From JAUILA01 sp964563925 (lineage in GTDB: Bacteria; Bacteroidota; Bacteroidia; Cytophagales; Cyclobacteriaceae), in the NCBI GenBank assembly GCA_964563925.1, contig CAZLZD010000007.1, positions 1 to 64,000 of the forward strand: 64,000 bases of DNA, in the 5' to 3' direction. Made by a program: the position numbers and the translations under genes. The notes under the pieces are model-generated. The model saw only the letters and a list, made by a program, of their open reading frames with translations, did no database searches and was not told the origin of the DNA. This document shows, in pieces, positions 8,330 through 16,731 of the stretch (positions are counted from its first letter, which is position 1; every line of letters starts with the position of its first letter).

Positions 8330-8361
8330 CAAAGATACCGATCGGTATCTTAATATCCAAA
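8330..8361 (-). promoter_or_regulatory. tetR promoter: TTTG-N20-TATCTTTG
   Basis: Read on the minus strand: TTTG (8361-8358), a 20-base spacer and TATCTTTG (8337-8330), an exact -33/-7 pair. The G of the -7 box is only 4 bases before the ATG at 8325, so transcription probably starts at or next to the start codon, giving a leaderless mRNA. Confidence 0.75.
8332..8351. promoter_or_regulatory. TetR operator, 20-bp perfect palindrome
   Basis: AAGATACCGATCGGTATCTT is its own reverse complement over 20 bases. It occupies the spacer of the tetR promoter and overlaps the -7 box, so a bound dimer would block RNA polymerase. A diverged copy is at 7696-7715. Confidence 0.88.
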
Positions 8362-8395
8362 AAGAAGACAGGGCCCTGACCCTGTCATCCTGTAA

Positions 8396-9745
8396 TTATT
8401 CTATGCCGAACAGGTTTTTCACTGCATCCGTGGAAAAAATATCATTGAATATGACGAATACCATCAGGGAAAGCAGCAGCACCATGCCCACCTTCTGCGC
8501 ATTCTCCAGGAACTTATCGGAAGGCTTCCTGCCAGAAATGATCTCATAGCTCAGGAACATAACATGTCCGCCGTCAAGGGCCGGGATGGGCAACAGGTTC
8601 ATAAAGGCGAGCACCATCGACAGAAGGCCCGTCATAAACCAAAACCGCTCCCAGATCCATTCGCCGCCATAGGCCTGCGCGATACGGATAGGACCTGCGA
8701 GTGACTTGGCCGGGTTAATCACCCCGCTCAGCATTTTTCCAAAGGCCTTTACCTGGAGGAATACAATATTGAACGCCTTGCTGGTGCCATAGGGAATGGC
8801 TTCGGCGAAGGAGAACTCTATTCTCTCACGCTCCAGTACATCCAGCGCGGTGAAGCCGATTACCGTATCCCTGGCAAAATATTCTTTGACCGTCCTGATC
8901 TCCCCTTCTCCCCCTGGCTGGTATTTGATCGTTATGGAATCGCCCTCGTACCCGCGCACGATACCTGAAAGCTCATCCTGGTAGTTAACCGGGATATCAC
9001 CGATCTGAACGATCTTGTCTCCCTTTTCCAGGCCGATCTTATCGGCAATGGATCCTTCCCGCACTTCACCGACAATCGACTGGTACCTGGGAAAGATGAA
9101 ATTCATCATGGCCGTTTCATCATTCATTCGCTCGATAAAGTCATCCGGTATCGGTATCTCAATGCGCTCACCATCCCGCAGGACCGTGTAGTAGGCATCG
9201 CTGCCGAGAAACACTTCGGATTTCAACACCTGCTGGAAGTCATCAAACTCTTCTCCATTGATAGCGACAATCTTATCCCCGGTTTCCAGGCCAAGCTCTT
9301 CGCCGAGTTCCAGGGCAATGATCCCCCCATTTTCGTTTACCGCATCCTTGGAGAGATACGTTTCACCATAAACCCAGGTCAGGAAAATGAATATGATCAC
9401 ACCTGTGATTACATTGACGATAATGCCACCCAGCATAACGATGAGGCGTTGCCAGGCTGGTTTTGCCCTGAATTCGTAAGGTTTGGGTGGTTCCTTCATG
9501 GCTTCCGTATCGAGGGATTCATCGATCATACCGGAAATTTTCACAAACCCGCCCAGGGGTATAGCGCTCAGCGCATACTCTGTTTCACCATATTTAAAAC
9601 TAAAAACCTTTGGGGGAAATCCGATTGAGAATTGCTCAACCCGCATATCAAAAAATTTGGCGGCCAGAAGGTGCCCCATTTCATGCAGTCCCACAAGTAT
9701 CGAAAGGCTCAGCAAAATCTGAGCTGCCATTATTAATCCTTCCAT
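8396..9745 (-). CDS. rseP: Site-2 intramembrane zinc metalloprotease RseP
   Basis: A 449-residue M50 protease that cuts membrane-bound anti-sigma factors and leftover signal peptides inside the inner membrane. The zinc motif HEMGH is at residues 21-25 in the first membrane helix, and the LDGGH motif of the second catalytic helix is near residue 390. Two PDZ-like domains lie between (around 130-200 and 215-290), with typical GLETGDKIVAING and GLEKGDKIVQIGD carboxylate loops. The C-terminus ends in a hydrophobic helix. It follows dxr with 8 bases between, in the dxr-rseP order common in bacteria, so the two are co-transcribed. Confidence 0.95.
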   Translation of the reverse strand: MEGLIMAAQILLSLSILVGLHEMGHLLAAKFFDMRVEQFSIGFPPKVFSFKYGETEYALSAIPLGGFVKISGMIDESLDTEAMKEPPKPYEFRAKPAWQRLIVMLGGIIVNVITGVIIFIFLTWVYGETYLSKDAVNENGGIIALELGEELGLETGDKIVAINGEEFDDFQQVLKSEVFLGSDAYYTVLRDGERIEIPIPDDFIERMNDETAMMNFIFPRYQSIVGEVREGSIADKIGLEKGDKIVQIGDIPVNYQDELSGIVRGYEGDSITIKYQPGGEGEIRTVKEYFARDTVIGFTALDVLERERIEFSFAEAIPYGTSKAFNIVFLQVKAFGKMLSGVINPAKSLAGPIRIAQAYGGEWIWERFWFMTGLLSMVLAFMNLLPIPALDGGHVMFLSYEIISGRKPSDKFLENAQKVGMVLLLSLMVFVIFNDIFSTDAVKNLFGIE

Positions 9746-9753
9746 GTGACGTA

Positions 9754-10914
9754 TTATAATAACTCCATTGCCCTGATCCGTGTAACCCGGTCGGTCTCCA
9801 CGTAATCATCAAAGGAGGGTGTTTTTATGTAATCAATTTTTTCCAGACATCGTTCCACTAATGATGACATTTCCAGAAACCCTATGTTATCTTTTAGAAA
9901 CGCATCCACTGCGATTTCGTTGGCTGCATTCAGCACACAGGGCATATTACCTCCCTGGCTCATGGCTTCATAAGCCAGTGCAAGATTACGAAATGTTTTT
10001 GTATCCGGCTGCTCAAATGTGAGGGAAGGGTAATCAAGGAAGTTAAACCGCGGGAAATCAGACGGTAAGCGGTATGGATACCCCAGTGCATACTGAATAG
10101 GCAGTTTCATGTCAGGCAACCCCATCTGGGCTTTCATCGACCCATCACGGAACTGGACGAGCGAATGGATAATGGATTGCGGATGCACCACTACCTCAAC
10201 CTGTTCAGGGGTAAGTCCGAATAACCACTTTGCCTCTATCACCTCCAGTCCCTTGTTCATCAGTGTGGCCGAATCAATGGTAATTTTGGCGCCCATTTCC
10301 CAGTTTGGATGTTTCAGGGCCTGGGCTTTCGTAACGTGGGCGAGTTCCCCGGCGCCCTTGCCCCGAAACGGTCCGCCTGAAGCGGTGAGGACTATTTTTT
10401 CCACCGGATTATGAAATTCTCCCACCAGGCACTGAAAAATGGCCGAGTGCTCAGAGTCTACCGGGTAAATGGATACCCCCTTCTCCTGCGCCAGCCGGGT
10501 AATGAGTTCGCCAGCCACCACCAGTGTTTCCTTATTGGCCAGGGCGATGGTCTTTCCCGATTCAATCGCCCGGATGGTCGGGGCCAGTCCGGCATAGCCT
10601 ACCAGTGCGGTCAGCACGAGGTCTACCTGGTCCATCTCAACCACCGAAGCCAGGGCATTTGCACCGCAGTACACTTTTATATCTGCCCGGTCGAGTGCCT
10701 CGTGCACCTTGTCATAATGAGCTTCATTCCCGATCACCACGGTGTTGGGTTTGAATTCGAGCGCCTGCTCGATCAGCAATTCACAATTATTCTGCGCTGT
10801 GAGCACCTCCACGTCAAACTGACCCGAATGCGCCGCAATCACTTCCAGTGCCTGGGTGCCGATTGATCCGGTCGAACCCAGGATGGCAATCTTCTTTTTC
10901 TCGGTCTCTGTCAT
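9754..10914 (-). CDS. dxr: 1-deoxy-D-xylulose 5-phosphate reductoisomerase
   Basis: A 386-residue enzyme converting 1-deoxy-D-xylulose 5-phosphate to 2-C-methyl-D-erythritol 4-phosphate with NADPH, the second step of the non-mevalonate isoprenoid pathway. The NADPH-binding GSTGSIGTQALEV is at residues 13-25. The metal and substrate motifs are present: VDSEHSAIFQCL, TASGGPFRG, HPNWEMGAKITIDSATLMNKGLE split over the usual positions, and VVHPQSIIHS. Length and full-length similarity are normal. Its ATG overlaps the stop of the upstream GH3 gene by 4 bases, indicating translational coupling in a GH3-dxr-rseP operon. Confidence 0.97.
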   Translation of the reverse strand: MTETEKKKIAILGSTGSIGTQALEVIAAHSGQFDVEVLTAQNNCELLIEQALEFKPNTVVIGNEAHYDKVHEALDRADIKVYCGANALASVVEMDQVDLVLTALVGYAGLAPTIRAIESGKTIALANKETLVVAGELITRLAQEKGVSIYPVDSEHSAIFQCLVGEFHNPVEKIVLTASGGPFRGKGAGELAHVTKAQALKHPNWEMGAKITIDSATLMNKGLEVIEAKWLFGLTPEQVEVVVHPQSIIHSLVQFRDGSMKAQMGLPDMKLPIQYALGYPYRLPSDFPRFNFLDYPSLTFEQPDTKTFRNLALAYEAMSQGGNMPCVLNAANEIAVDAFLKDNIGFLEMSSLVERCLEKIDYIKTPSFDDYVETDRVTRIRAMELL

Positions 10915-12416
10915 AGGTTGATCGTGAATTTGAGCAGTTGGCCGGCGATCTTCCGGTCATTGGAAAGCCTTGGCACTTTGTTTTGTCCGCCCAGCTTCCC
11001 CTCTGATTTCATGTAATCGATAAATGCGTTTTTCTTTAGCGGCCTGATCTTAAGGGTTTGGAGAATGTGTCCCGTGAGCAGGTCATCGTAATAGGAATTA
11101 ATTTCGCAAAGGGCCAAATCTAGTGCTTTTTCAAATGCTTTCAAATCGTGCGGTTCCTGCCCGAATTCCACAAACCATTCGTGATACGGCAATCCCTCTT
11201 CGGGAGGGGTCACCTGGGGTGCCACTGTAAATTCCACCAGCTCGGTTTCCGGAAACTTTTGACAGGCCTGCTTCATGGCTTTCTCCACTTCTTCCCCGAT
11301 CACATGCTCCCCGAAGGCGGAAATAAAATGCTTTATTCGTCCGCTTACCACCACCCGGTACGGTTCGGTGGAAACAAACTTTACCGTATCTCCCAGCGAA
11401 TACCCCCACAAGCCGGCATTGCTGTTGATCACCACCGCATAATTTACCCCGGTCGTTACTTCCCCGATCGTAAGGCGGGTCGGCTTTTCATTGAAATACT
11501 CGTCGGCCGGGATAAACTCAAAGAAAATCCCGCTGTTGAGCAGCAGGAGCAGCCCGTCTTCCTCCTGGCTATCCTGGTATGCCAGGAATCCTTCCGAGGC
11601 CGGGTAGGTTTCGATACTGTCAATTTTACGGCCGATGCTTTCAAACAGTTTGGCCCGGTAAGGTTCGAAATTCACCCCTCCGTATACAAACAGGGAAAAG
11701 TCTGGAAACACCTCCATGATCTTTTTACCCGTGCGCTCCTGAATCCGGTCGAAATACATCTGCACCCAGGGCGGGATGCCGGAGATCAGGGACATCCGTT
11801 CCCCGAGGGTTTCGTCAATGATCCGTTCCAGTTTGGTCTCCCAGTCCTCTATGCAGTTGGTGGCATAACTGGGCATCTGATTCGTACGAAGGTACCCGGG
11901 TACGTGATGGTTCACAATGCCCGACAGACGGCCGGTATTCACCCCGCCCTTTTTTGTCATGACCGGGCTTCCCGACAGGAAGATCAGCTTACCGTCGAGG
12001 AACGTTGAATTCCCCGTTTCGTGCACATAGCTGAGCAGGGCATTTCTGGCCGAATTTATATGGTTGGGGACCGAGTCGCGTGTAATCGGAATATATTTTA
12101 CCCCGGACGTGGTGCCTGAAGTCTTGGCAAAATAGGCCGGTTTGCCAGGCCAGAGTATATCTTCATGTCCCTTGAGAATGAGTTCGACATACGGACGTAT
12201 CCCCTCATAATCACGTACGGGAACCGCTTCGGCAAACTCCCCGGGCGTGGTCACATCGGAAAACCGGTGATCCTTGCCAAATTCAGTGAGTTCAGCCCGC
12301 CGGATAATATTTTTGAAAACCTTTTGCTGTGATTCAACCGGTCGTGAAGCCCAGGCCCGTGTTTCCCGGGCGATAAACGCAGCAAATGGCTTGCTCAAAA
12401 CGGATCGAATACCCAT
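10911..12416 (-). CDS. GH3 auxin-responsive promoter-like acyl-acid-amido synthetase family protein
   Basis: A 501-residue member of the GH3 branch of the acyl-adenylate/firefly-luciferase superfamily, widespread in Bacteroidota. The ATP-binding signature AKTSGTTSGVKYIPIT lies near residue 100. The middle motif YPASEGFLAYQD (around residue 270) and INSNAGLWGYSLGDTVKF (around 345) match the family. Plant GH3 proteins join amino acids to hormone carboxylates; the bacterial substrate is not known. It heads a minus-strand unit and overlaps dxr by 4 bases. Co-transcription with isoprenoid and membrane-protease genes hints at an envelope-related role, but this is weak. Confidence 0.92.
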   Translation of the reverse strand: MGIRSVLSKPFAAFIARETRAWASRPVESQQKVFKNIIRRAELTEFGKDHRFSDVTTPGEFAEAVPVRDYEGIRPYVELILKGHEDILWPGKPAYFAKTSGTTSGVKYIPITRDSVPNHINSARNALLSYVHETGNSTFLDGKLIFLSGSPVMTKKGGVNTGRLSGIVNHHVPGYLRTNQMPSYATNCIEDWETKLERIIDETLGERMSLISGIPPWVQMYFDRIQERTGKKIMEVFPDFSLFVYGGVNFEPYRAKLFESIGRKIDSIETYPASEGFLAYQDSQEEDGLLLLLNSGIFFEFIPADEYFNEKPTRLTIGEVTTGVNYAVVINSNAGLWGYSLGDTVKFVSTEPYRVVVSGRIKHFISAFGEHVIGEEVEKAMKQACQKFPETELVEFTVAPQVTPPEEGLPYHEWFVEFGQEPHDLKAFEKALDLALCEINSYYDDLLTGHILQTLKIRPLKKNAFIDYMKSEGKLGGQNKVPRLSNDRKIAGQLLKFTINL

Positions 12417-12489
12417 AGATAATTATACCTCACCTGATAAATTACAAGTTTAGCAAGTTTTGATCACTCCCCGGCACAACTTGATCGAT

Positions 12490-12520
12490 TTTGTATCGTT
12501 TAATCCAGCAAGTACATTTG
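12490..12520 (+). promoter_or_regulatory. htrA-like gene promoter: TTTG-N19-TACATTTG
   Basis: TTTG at 12490-12493, 19-base spacer, TACATTTG at 12513-12520: an exact -33/-7 pair. Transcription would begin near 12526, which excludes the upstream TTG at 12491 as translation start and supports the ATG at 12539. Confidence 0.8.
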
Positions 12521-12538
12521 CAAAAACCCATTGTAAGC

Positions 12539-13987
12539 ATGACTATCCGAACGATCTCCCTTACCATTCTCATTGCATTTACTGCCGGCGTGGCCGGTTC
12601 CTGGTGTTATCAGGCCCTGGAGTCTGCCTACAGGACGCCTGAAGAGCGGCCTGTGGTACGCCAGGCAAACTACGAAGCCCCGGTCCGGTCTTTGAATACC
12701 GCCGATATGCCTGATGATTTTGTGGCAGCCTCCCGGCTTAGTACACAAAGCGTGGTATATATAAAAAATATTTCCGAACAGAGTTATTCCCGGAGTTACC
12801 TGGATTGGTTTTTTGACCGGAACCCGGGTACCCAGACGAGGATCAGCAGCGGTTCGGGCGTGATCTTTTCTGCCGACGGCTACATCGTCACCAACAATCA
12901 TGTGGTCCAGGATGCAGATCGCCTCGAAGTAGCCTACAACAAGAAAACCTACGAGGCCAACCTGGTGGGTACGGATCCTTCCACCGACCTGGCCGTTCTC
13001 AAAATTGAAGAAAAGGGCCTTCCCTCCATTGTGGTGGGCAATTCCAAAGACCTGCAGGTAGGCGAATGGGTGATCGCCGTGGGGAACCCGTTCAACCTGA
13101 CCTCTACCGTCACAGCCGGGATCGTCAGTGCCAAGGGAAGGGAAATAAATATCCTGCAGAGCAAATTTCCCATCGAATCATTCATTCAAACCGATGCGGC
13201 CATTAACCCGGGAAACAGCGGGGGCGCGCTGGTGAACAAGGACGGTCAGCTGGTGGGTATCAATACCGCCATCCTTTCCCGCACGGGATCCTACGCAGGA
13301 TACGGGTTTGCCGTGCCGGTGGATATTGTGAAAAAGATTGTCGGTGACCTGATCCGGTACGGGGAGGTTCAGAAAGCATTCTTCGGCGGGGACGTGAGCG
13401 ATTTTACCGATGAAATCGCCAGGCGACTCGATATCAGGCTTCCCGATGAGAATAATATACAGGGTGTCTTACTGGGGTACGTGCAACGGGATGGCGCGGC
13501 GGCCCGGGCCGGACTGAAAGAAGGAACGATCATCCTGAGCATCGACGGGCAGCCCACCAATTCGCGCAGCCAGTTTGAAGAAGAACTGAGCTATCATTCT
13601 CCCGGTGACAAGATTGATGTTACGTACCTGGAGAATGGAAACCAGAAGTCGGCCACGGTCACCCTGACCAACCGGGAAGGGACCACCGGAATCCTCACCC
13701 GGGAAATATATACGTCAGAGTCGCTCGGGGCGCAGTTTGAGACTGTACCCAAGGTGGAACGGGAACTGCTCGAGCTGGAATATGGGGTAAAGGTGTTTAA
13801 TATTCAGAACGGACTGATCAAAAGGATCGGTATCTCGGAAGACTTCATAATTACCGAAATAAACCGGTATGCCATCAAAAACCCGGAAGAGCTGGTGGAA
13901 ATCCTTAAGAATATCCGTGGACGGGTAATCATCGAGGGGGTTAACAAACAGGGAAGGCGCGGGTATTACTCGTTCGAACTGCGCTGA
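12539..13987 (+). CDS. HtrA/DegP-type periplasmic serine protease
   Basis: A 482-residue trypsin-like protease with an N-terminal membrane/signal segment (TISLTILIAFTAGVAGSWCY), a protease domain and two C-terminal PDZ domains. The triad is visible: His121 in TNNHVV, Asp150 in STDLAVLKI and Ser227 in NPGNSGGAL. Between the protease domain and PDZ2 is a typical PDZ1 loop (RDGAAARAGLKEGTIILSIDG). The start at 12539 rests on a perfect upstream promoter whose transcript begins after the alternative TTG. It handles misfolded envelope proteins. Its stop codon directly abuts the convergent dnaA stop, with no gap. Confidence 0.93.
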   Translation: MTIRTISLTILIAFTAGVAGSWCYQALESAYRTPEERPVVRQANYEAPVRSLNTADMPDDFVAASRLSTQSVVYIKNISEQSYSRSYLDWFFDRNPGTQTRISSGSGVIFSADGYIVTNNHVVQDADRLEVAYNKKTYEANLVGTDPSTDLAVLKIEEKGLPSIVVGNSKDLQVGEWVIAVGNPFNLTSTVTAGIVSAKGREINILQSKFPIESFIQTDAAINPGNSGGALVNKDGQLVGINTAILSRTGSYAGYGFAVPVDIVKKIVGDLIRYGEVQKAFFGGDVSDFTDEIARRLDIRLPDENNIQGVLLGYVQRDGAAARAGLKEGTIILSIDGQPTNSRSQFEEELSYHSPGDKIDVTYLENGNQKSATVTLTNREGTTGILTREIYTSESLGAQFETVPKVERELLELEYGVKVFNIQNGLIKRIGISEDFIITEINRYAIKNPEELVEILKNIRGRVIIEGVNKQGRRGYYSFELR

Positions 13988-15397
13988 TCAGAGCGCTTTC
14001 ATTTTCAGCTTTTTCTTCAGCTCCTCCACCGAGGATTTGAAGTGCGCATTGGTATCCATCATGTCATTGACGGACTGCACCGCGTGGATGACGGTACTGT
14101 GGTCACGGCCGCCAAAATGATACCCGATGGCTTTCAGGGAATGGTCGGTGTATTCCTTGGAGAAATACATCGCCACCTGCCTGGCAATCACAATTTCTTT
14201 TTTGCGGATCTTGTCCTTGAGTGATTCAACTTCCACCTTGAAGTATTCGGCCACAGTCTTTTGTATATAGTCAATACTGACCTCGGTATCGATGTCATGG
14301 ACGATATTCTTCAGCGTCTGCTTGGCCAGTTCCAGGTCCAGCTCCACCCGGTTCAGGGAGGCATGGGCGATCAGGGAAATCAGTACGCCTTCCAGCTCGC
14401 GCACATTCGTATCCACACTGTACGCAAGGTACTCGATCACATTTTCAGGAATATTGATTCCGTCGGCCTGCATTTTACGCTGAATGATCGCCACCCGCGT
14501 TTCATAATCCGGTTGCTGCAGATCGGCCGTGAGCCCCCACTTAAATCGTGAAAGTAAACGTTCCTGAAGGCCTTTCAGGTCACGGGGAGGGCAGTCACTG
14601 GTCATAATGATCTGCTTGCCTGCCTGGTGAAGGTGATTAAAAATATGAAAGAATATTTCCTGGGTCCGTTCCTTTCCCGCCAGAAACTGCACATCATCAA
14701 TGATCAGGATATCCACCTGCATGTAAAAGTTCTGGAATTCCTGGATCTTGTTGTTCTTCAGGGCATCAATAAACTGGTTGGTGAATTTTTCCGAAGAAAC
14801 ATAGAGTACGAAACGGTCGGCAAGCTGATTCTTGATCTCGTTCCCAATAGCCTGTACCAGGTGCGTCTTGCCCAGTCCTACCCCACCGTACAGCATAAGG
14901 GGGTTGAACGAGGTTATCCCGGGTTTCTGGGCCACCGCGAACCCGGCAGACCGTGCCAGCCGGTTGCAATCACCTTCAATGTAGGTATCAAACGTGTAGT
15001 TGGGATTGAGCTGGGATTCCTGGTAAAGGTGATCCACATGCTTTAGCTGAAACGGGGAAATATAATCTTCTTTGGACGATGGCTTACTGGCATTGCTCCG
15101 GTTGGGCAGGTTTACCGATAACGGAGAAGTACGGCTGTTGCCGCGATCAACGATCACCGAATATTCCAGGCGGGCTCCCTTGCCGAGCACTTCGGTGATT
15201 GCCTTTTTCAGGACGCTGATGTAATGCTCCTCGAGCCATTCGTAAAAAAACTGACTGGGTACTTGAATCGTCAGCACATCGTCTGAGCAGGCGAGGGGAA
15301 TGATCGGCTGAAACCAGGTATTGAAACTTTGTTCAGCTACATTCTCCTTGATCACCTTCAGGCAGTCACTCCATACCGTACCGCAATCAACTTCCAT
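13988..15397 (-). CDS. dnaA: Chromosomal replication initiator DnaA
   Basis: A 469-residue initiator with all four domains. Domain I is WSDCLKVIKENVAEQSFNTWF, followed by a linker near 85-125. The AAA+ core has Walker A GGVGLGKT at 171-178 and Walker B LIIDDVQFLAGK near 230, plus the arginine-finger box. The C-terminal DNA-binding helix-turn-helix carries the signature FGGRDHSTVIHA. It binds DnaA boxes and opens the origin. No clear TTATCCACA cluster is visible in the 236 bases upstream (15398-15633) or elsewhere nearby, so the origin may lie outside this window. Neighbours are htrA (convergent) and mutA (divergent). Confidence 0.97.
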   Translation of the reverse strand: MEVDCGTVWSDCLKVIKENVAEQSFNTWFQPIIPLACSDDVLTIQVPSQFFYEWLEEHYISVLKKAITEVLGKGARLEYSVIVDRGNSRTSPLSVNLPNRSNASKPSSKEDYISPFQLKHVDHLYQESQLNPNYTFDTYIEGDCNRLARSAGFAVAQKPGITSFNPLMLYGGVGLGKTHLVQAIGNEIKNQLADRFVLYVSSEKFTNQFIDALKNNKIQEFQNFYMQVDILIIDDVQFLAGKERTQEIFFHIFNHLHQAGKQIIMTSDCPPRDLKGLQERLLSRFKWGLTADLQQPDYETRVAIIQRKMQADGINIPENVIEYLAYSVDTNVRELEGVLISLIAHASLNRVELDLELAKQTLKNIVHDIDTEVSIDYIQKTVAEYFKVEVESLKDKIRKKEIVIARQVAMYFSKEYTDHSLKAIGYHFGGRDHSTVIHAVQSVNDMMDTNAHFKSSVEELKKKLKMKAL

Positions 15398-15633
15398 TAA
15401 ATGTCTTTTAGTAATTCAGAGAATAACAGTGTAAACCTTTCCGGAAAAAAGGGAAACAAAGTTGTAAAAAAATTCACATAAGTGAAAGGAAGAGTCCCTT
15501 CTTATTATGCATAAAAATTTGTCACTTTCAAAAAACAGGCGGAATTTCTGCCAATTGTCATTTGTGAATCCATAAAATTTTTTTCCCGGCGAATTCTTTA
15601 ACTTTACAAGTACCTGAAAACAGCTTCACGTAT
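15398..15633. other. Intergenic region between divergent dnaA and mutA
   Basis: 236 A/T-rich bases. I searched for DnaA boxes (TTATCCACA and near variants) and iterons and found none convincing. TAACTTTA at 15599-15606 is a one-mismatch -7 element on the plus strand for mutA. On the minus strand a CAACTTTG (one mismatch) could serve dnaA. No open frame or stable hairpin stands out. Confidence 0.4.
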
Positions 15634-16731
15634 ATGCCGACACCAGCCAGTTCATTTCATGAAATGACTTTTGACGAATGGAAACAACAGGCCGAAAAGG
15701 AACTCTCGGGCCCTGTCTTCCGTGAATGGGAACACACACAGATCCCCTTTTACTTCACTGCACAGCACCGGCTAACCCAGGTATCCCGGTTTGACAACCG
15801 CATCGGGACTTCAAACATGGATTCTGCGGTGGTTAGGTCCTGGGACAACCTGGTTTACATCAATGAAGACAAGCCTGGCAACGGCAATGCCCATGCATTA
15901 AATGCACTTATGGAAGGCGCAGACGGCATCCTGTTTGATAATTCGGGCAATCATGACCCTGAACAGTTGCTTGCCGATATACTCCCCGAATACGTCTCTC
16001 TTTGCTTCAGAAAGGTTTCGTCCGGTTTCGCAGGTGGTTTCAGGACCTGGCTTGATCACTCCGATGCGACCCACAGCGCCATACGGGGATACCTGTCCCC
16101 GGAGGATGGTGATGAATTTCTCCCGGAAGACCGCCTGCGGTTATTTCGTGAATATCCTCAGGTACGCCTCTTTCCTTTGCACCTCGACCTGCCGGGGGAA
16201 AATGCGTTCAGCGGACAACTGACCTCTTACCTGGAAGACCTGGCCGGACTTATCGACGGACTCCTGGCCCGGGATATTGCACTGGAAGACATCTGGCAGC
16301 GTCTTGTTCTGTCAGCTGATTGCGGGCCCCTGTTTTTTGAGGAAATTGCCAGGCTCAAGGCCTTGCGAATACTGACCTATAAGGTTTTTATGGCCTATGG
16401 ACTGCGGGATATTCATCCCGAGCAGTGTTTCCTGCACGGCATTTCGACCGTGTGGACCAATGACGCATACCAGCCTCATGCCAATATGCTGAAAAACTGC
16501 ACCACCGCCCTGGCGGCGGTACTGGGGGGTTGCACTCATCTTACCCTGATGCCTGAAGACCCTGATTCTGAACTTCATGCACGCATTGCCAGAAATGTAT
16601 CCCTGATTCTCCGTGAGGAGTCGCACCTGGACAAGGTCACGGATCCTGCTGCAGGCTCATATTACATTGAAAACCTGACCCGGACCCTGGCGGAGAACGC
16701 CTGGAATTCCTTCACCAAAGCCAACGCCTGA
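15634..16731 (+). CDS. mutA: Methylmalonyl-CoA mutase small (beta) subunit, compact form
   Basis: A 365-residue partner of MutB. It keeps only the TIM-barrel part: the N-terminal MTFDEWKQQAEKELSG start, STVWTNDAYQPHANMLKNCTTALAAVLGGC near residue 272, and the end of the barrel DPAAGSYYIENLTRTLAENAW at about 336-356. The C-terminal cobalamin-like domain of canonical ~600-residue small subunits is missing, and no remnant follows. The stop TGA overlaps the mutB ATG by one base, so the subunits are translationally coupled. It is expected to be catalytically inactive and to stabilise MutB in converting methylmalonyl-CoA and succinyl-CoA. Confidence 0.88.
   Translation: MPTPASSFHEMTFDEWKQQAEKELSGPVFREWEHTQIPFYFTAQHRLTQVSRFDNRIGTSNMDSAVVRSWDNLVYINEDKPGNGNAHALNALMEGADGILFDNSGNHDPEQLLADILPEYVSLCFRKVSSGFAGGFRTWLDHSDATHSAIRGYLSPEDGDEFLPEDRLRLFREYPQVRLFPLHLDLPGENAFSGQLTSYLEDLAGLIDGLLARDIALEDIWQRLVLSADCGPLFFEEIARLKALRILTYKVFMAYGLRDIHPEQCFLHGISTVWTNDAYQPHANMLKNCTTALAAVLGGCTHLTLMPEDPDSELHARIARNVSLILREESHLDKVTDPAAGSYYIENLTRTLAENAWNSFTKANA

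Noticed and set aside
15398..15633. Origin of replication beside dnaA
   Set aside because: No DnaA boxes, iterons or AT-cluster pattern beyond general A/T richness were visible. dnaA position alone does not mark the origin in Bacteroidota.
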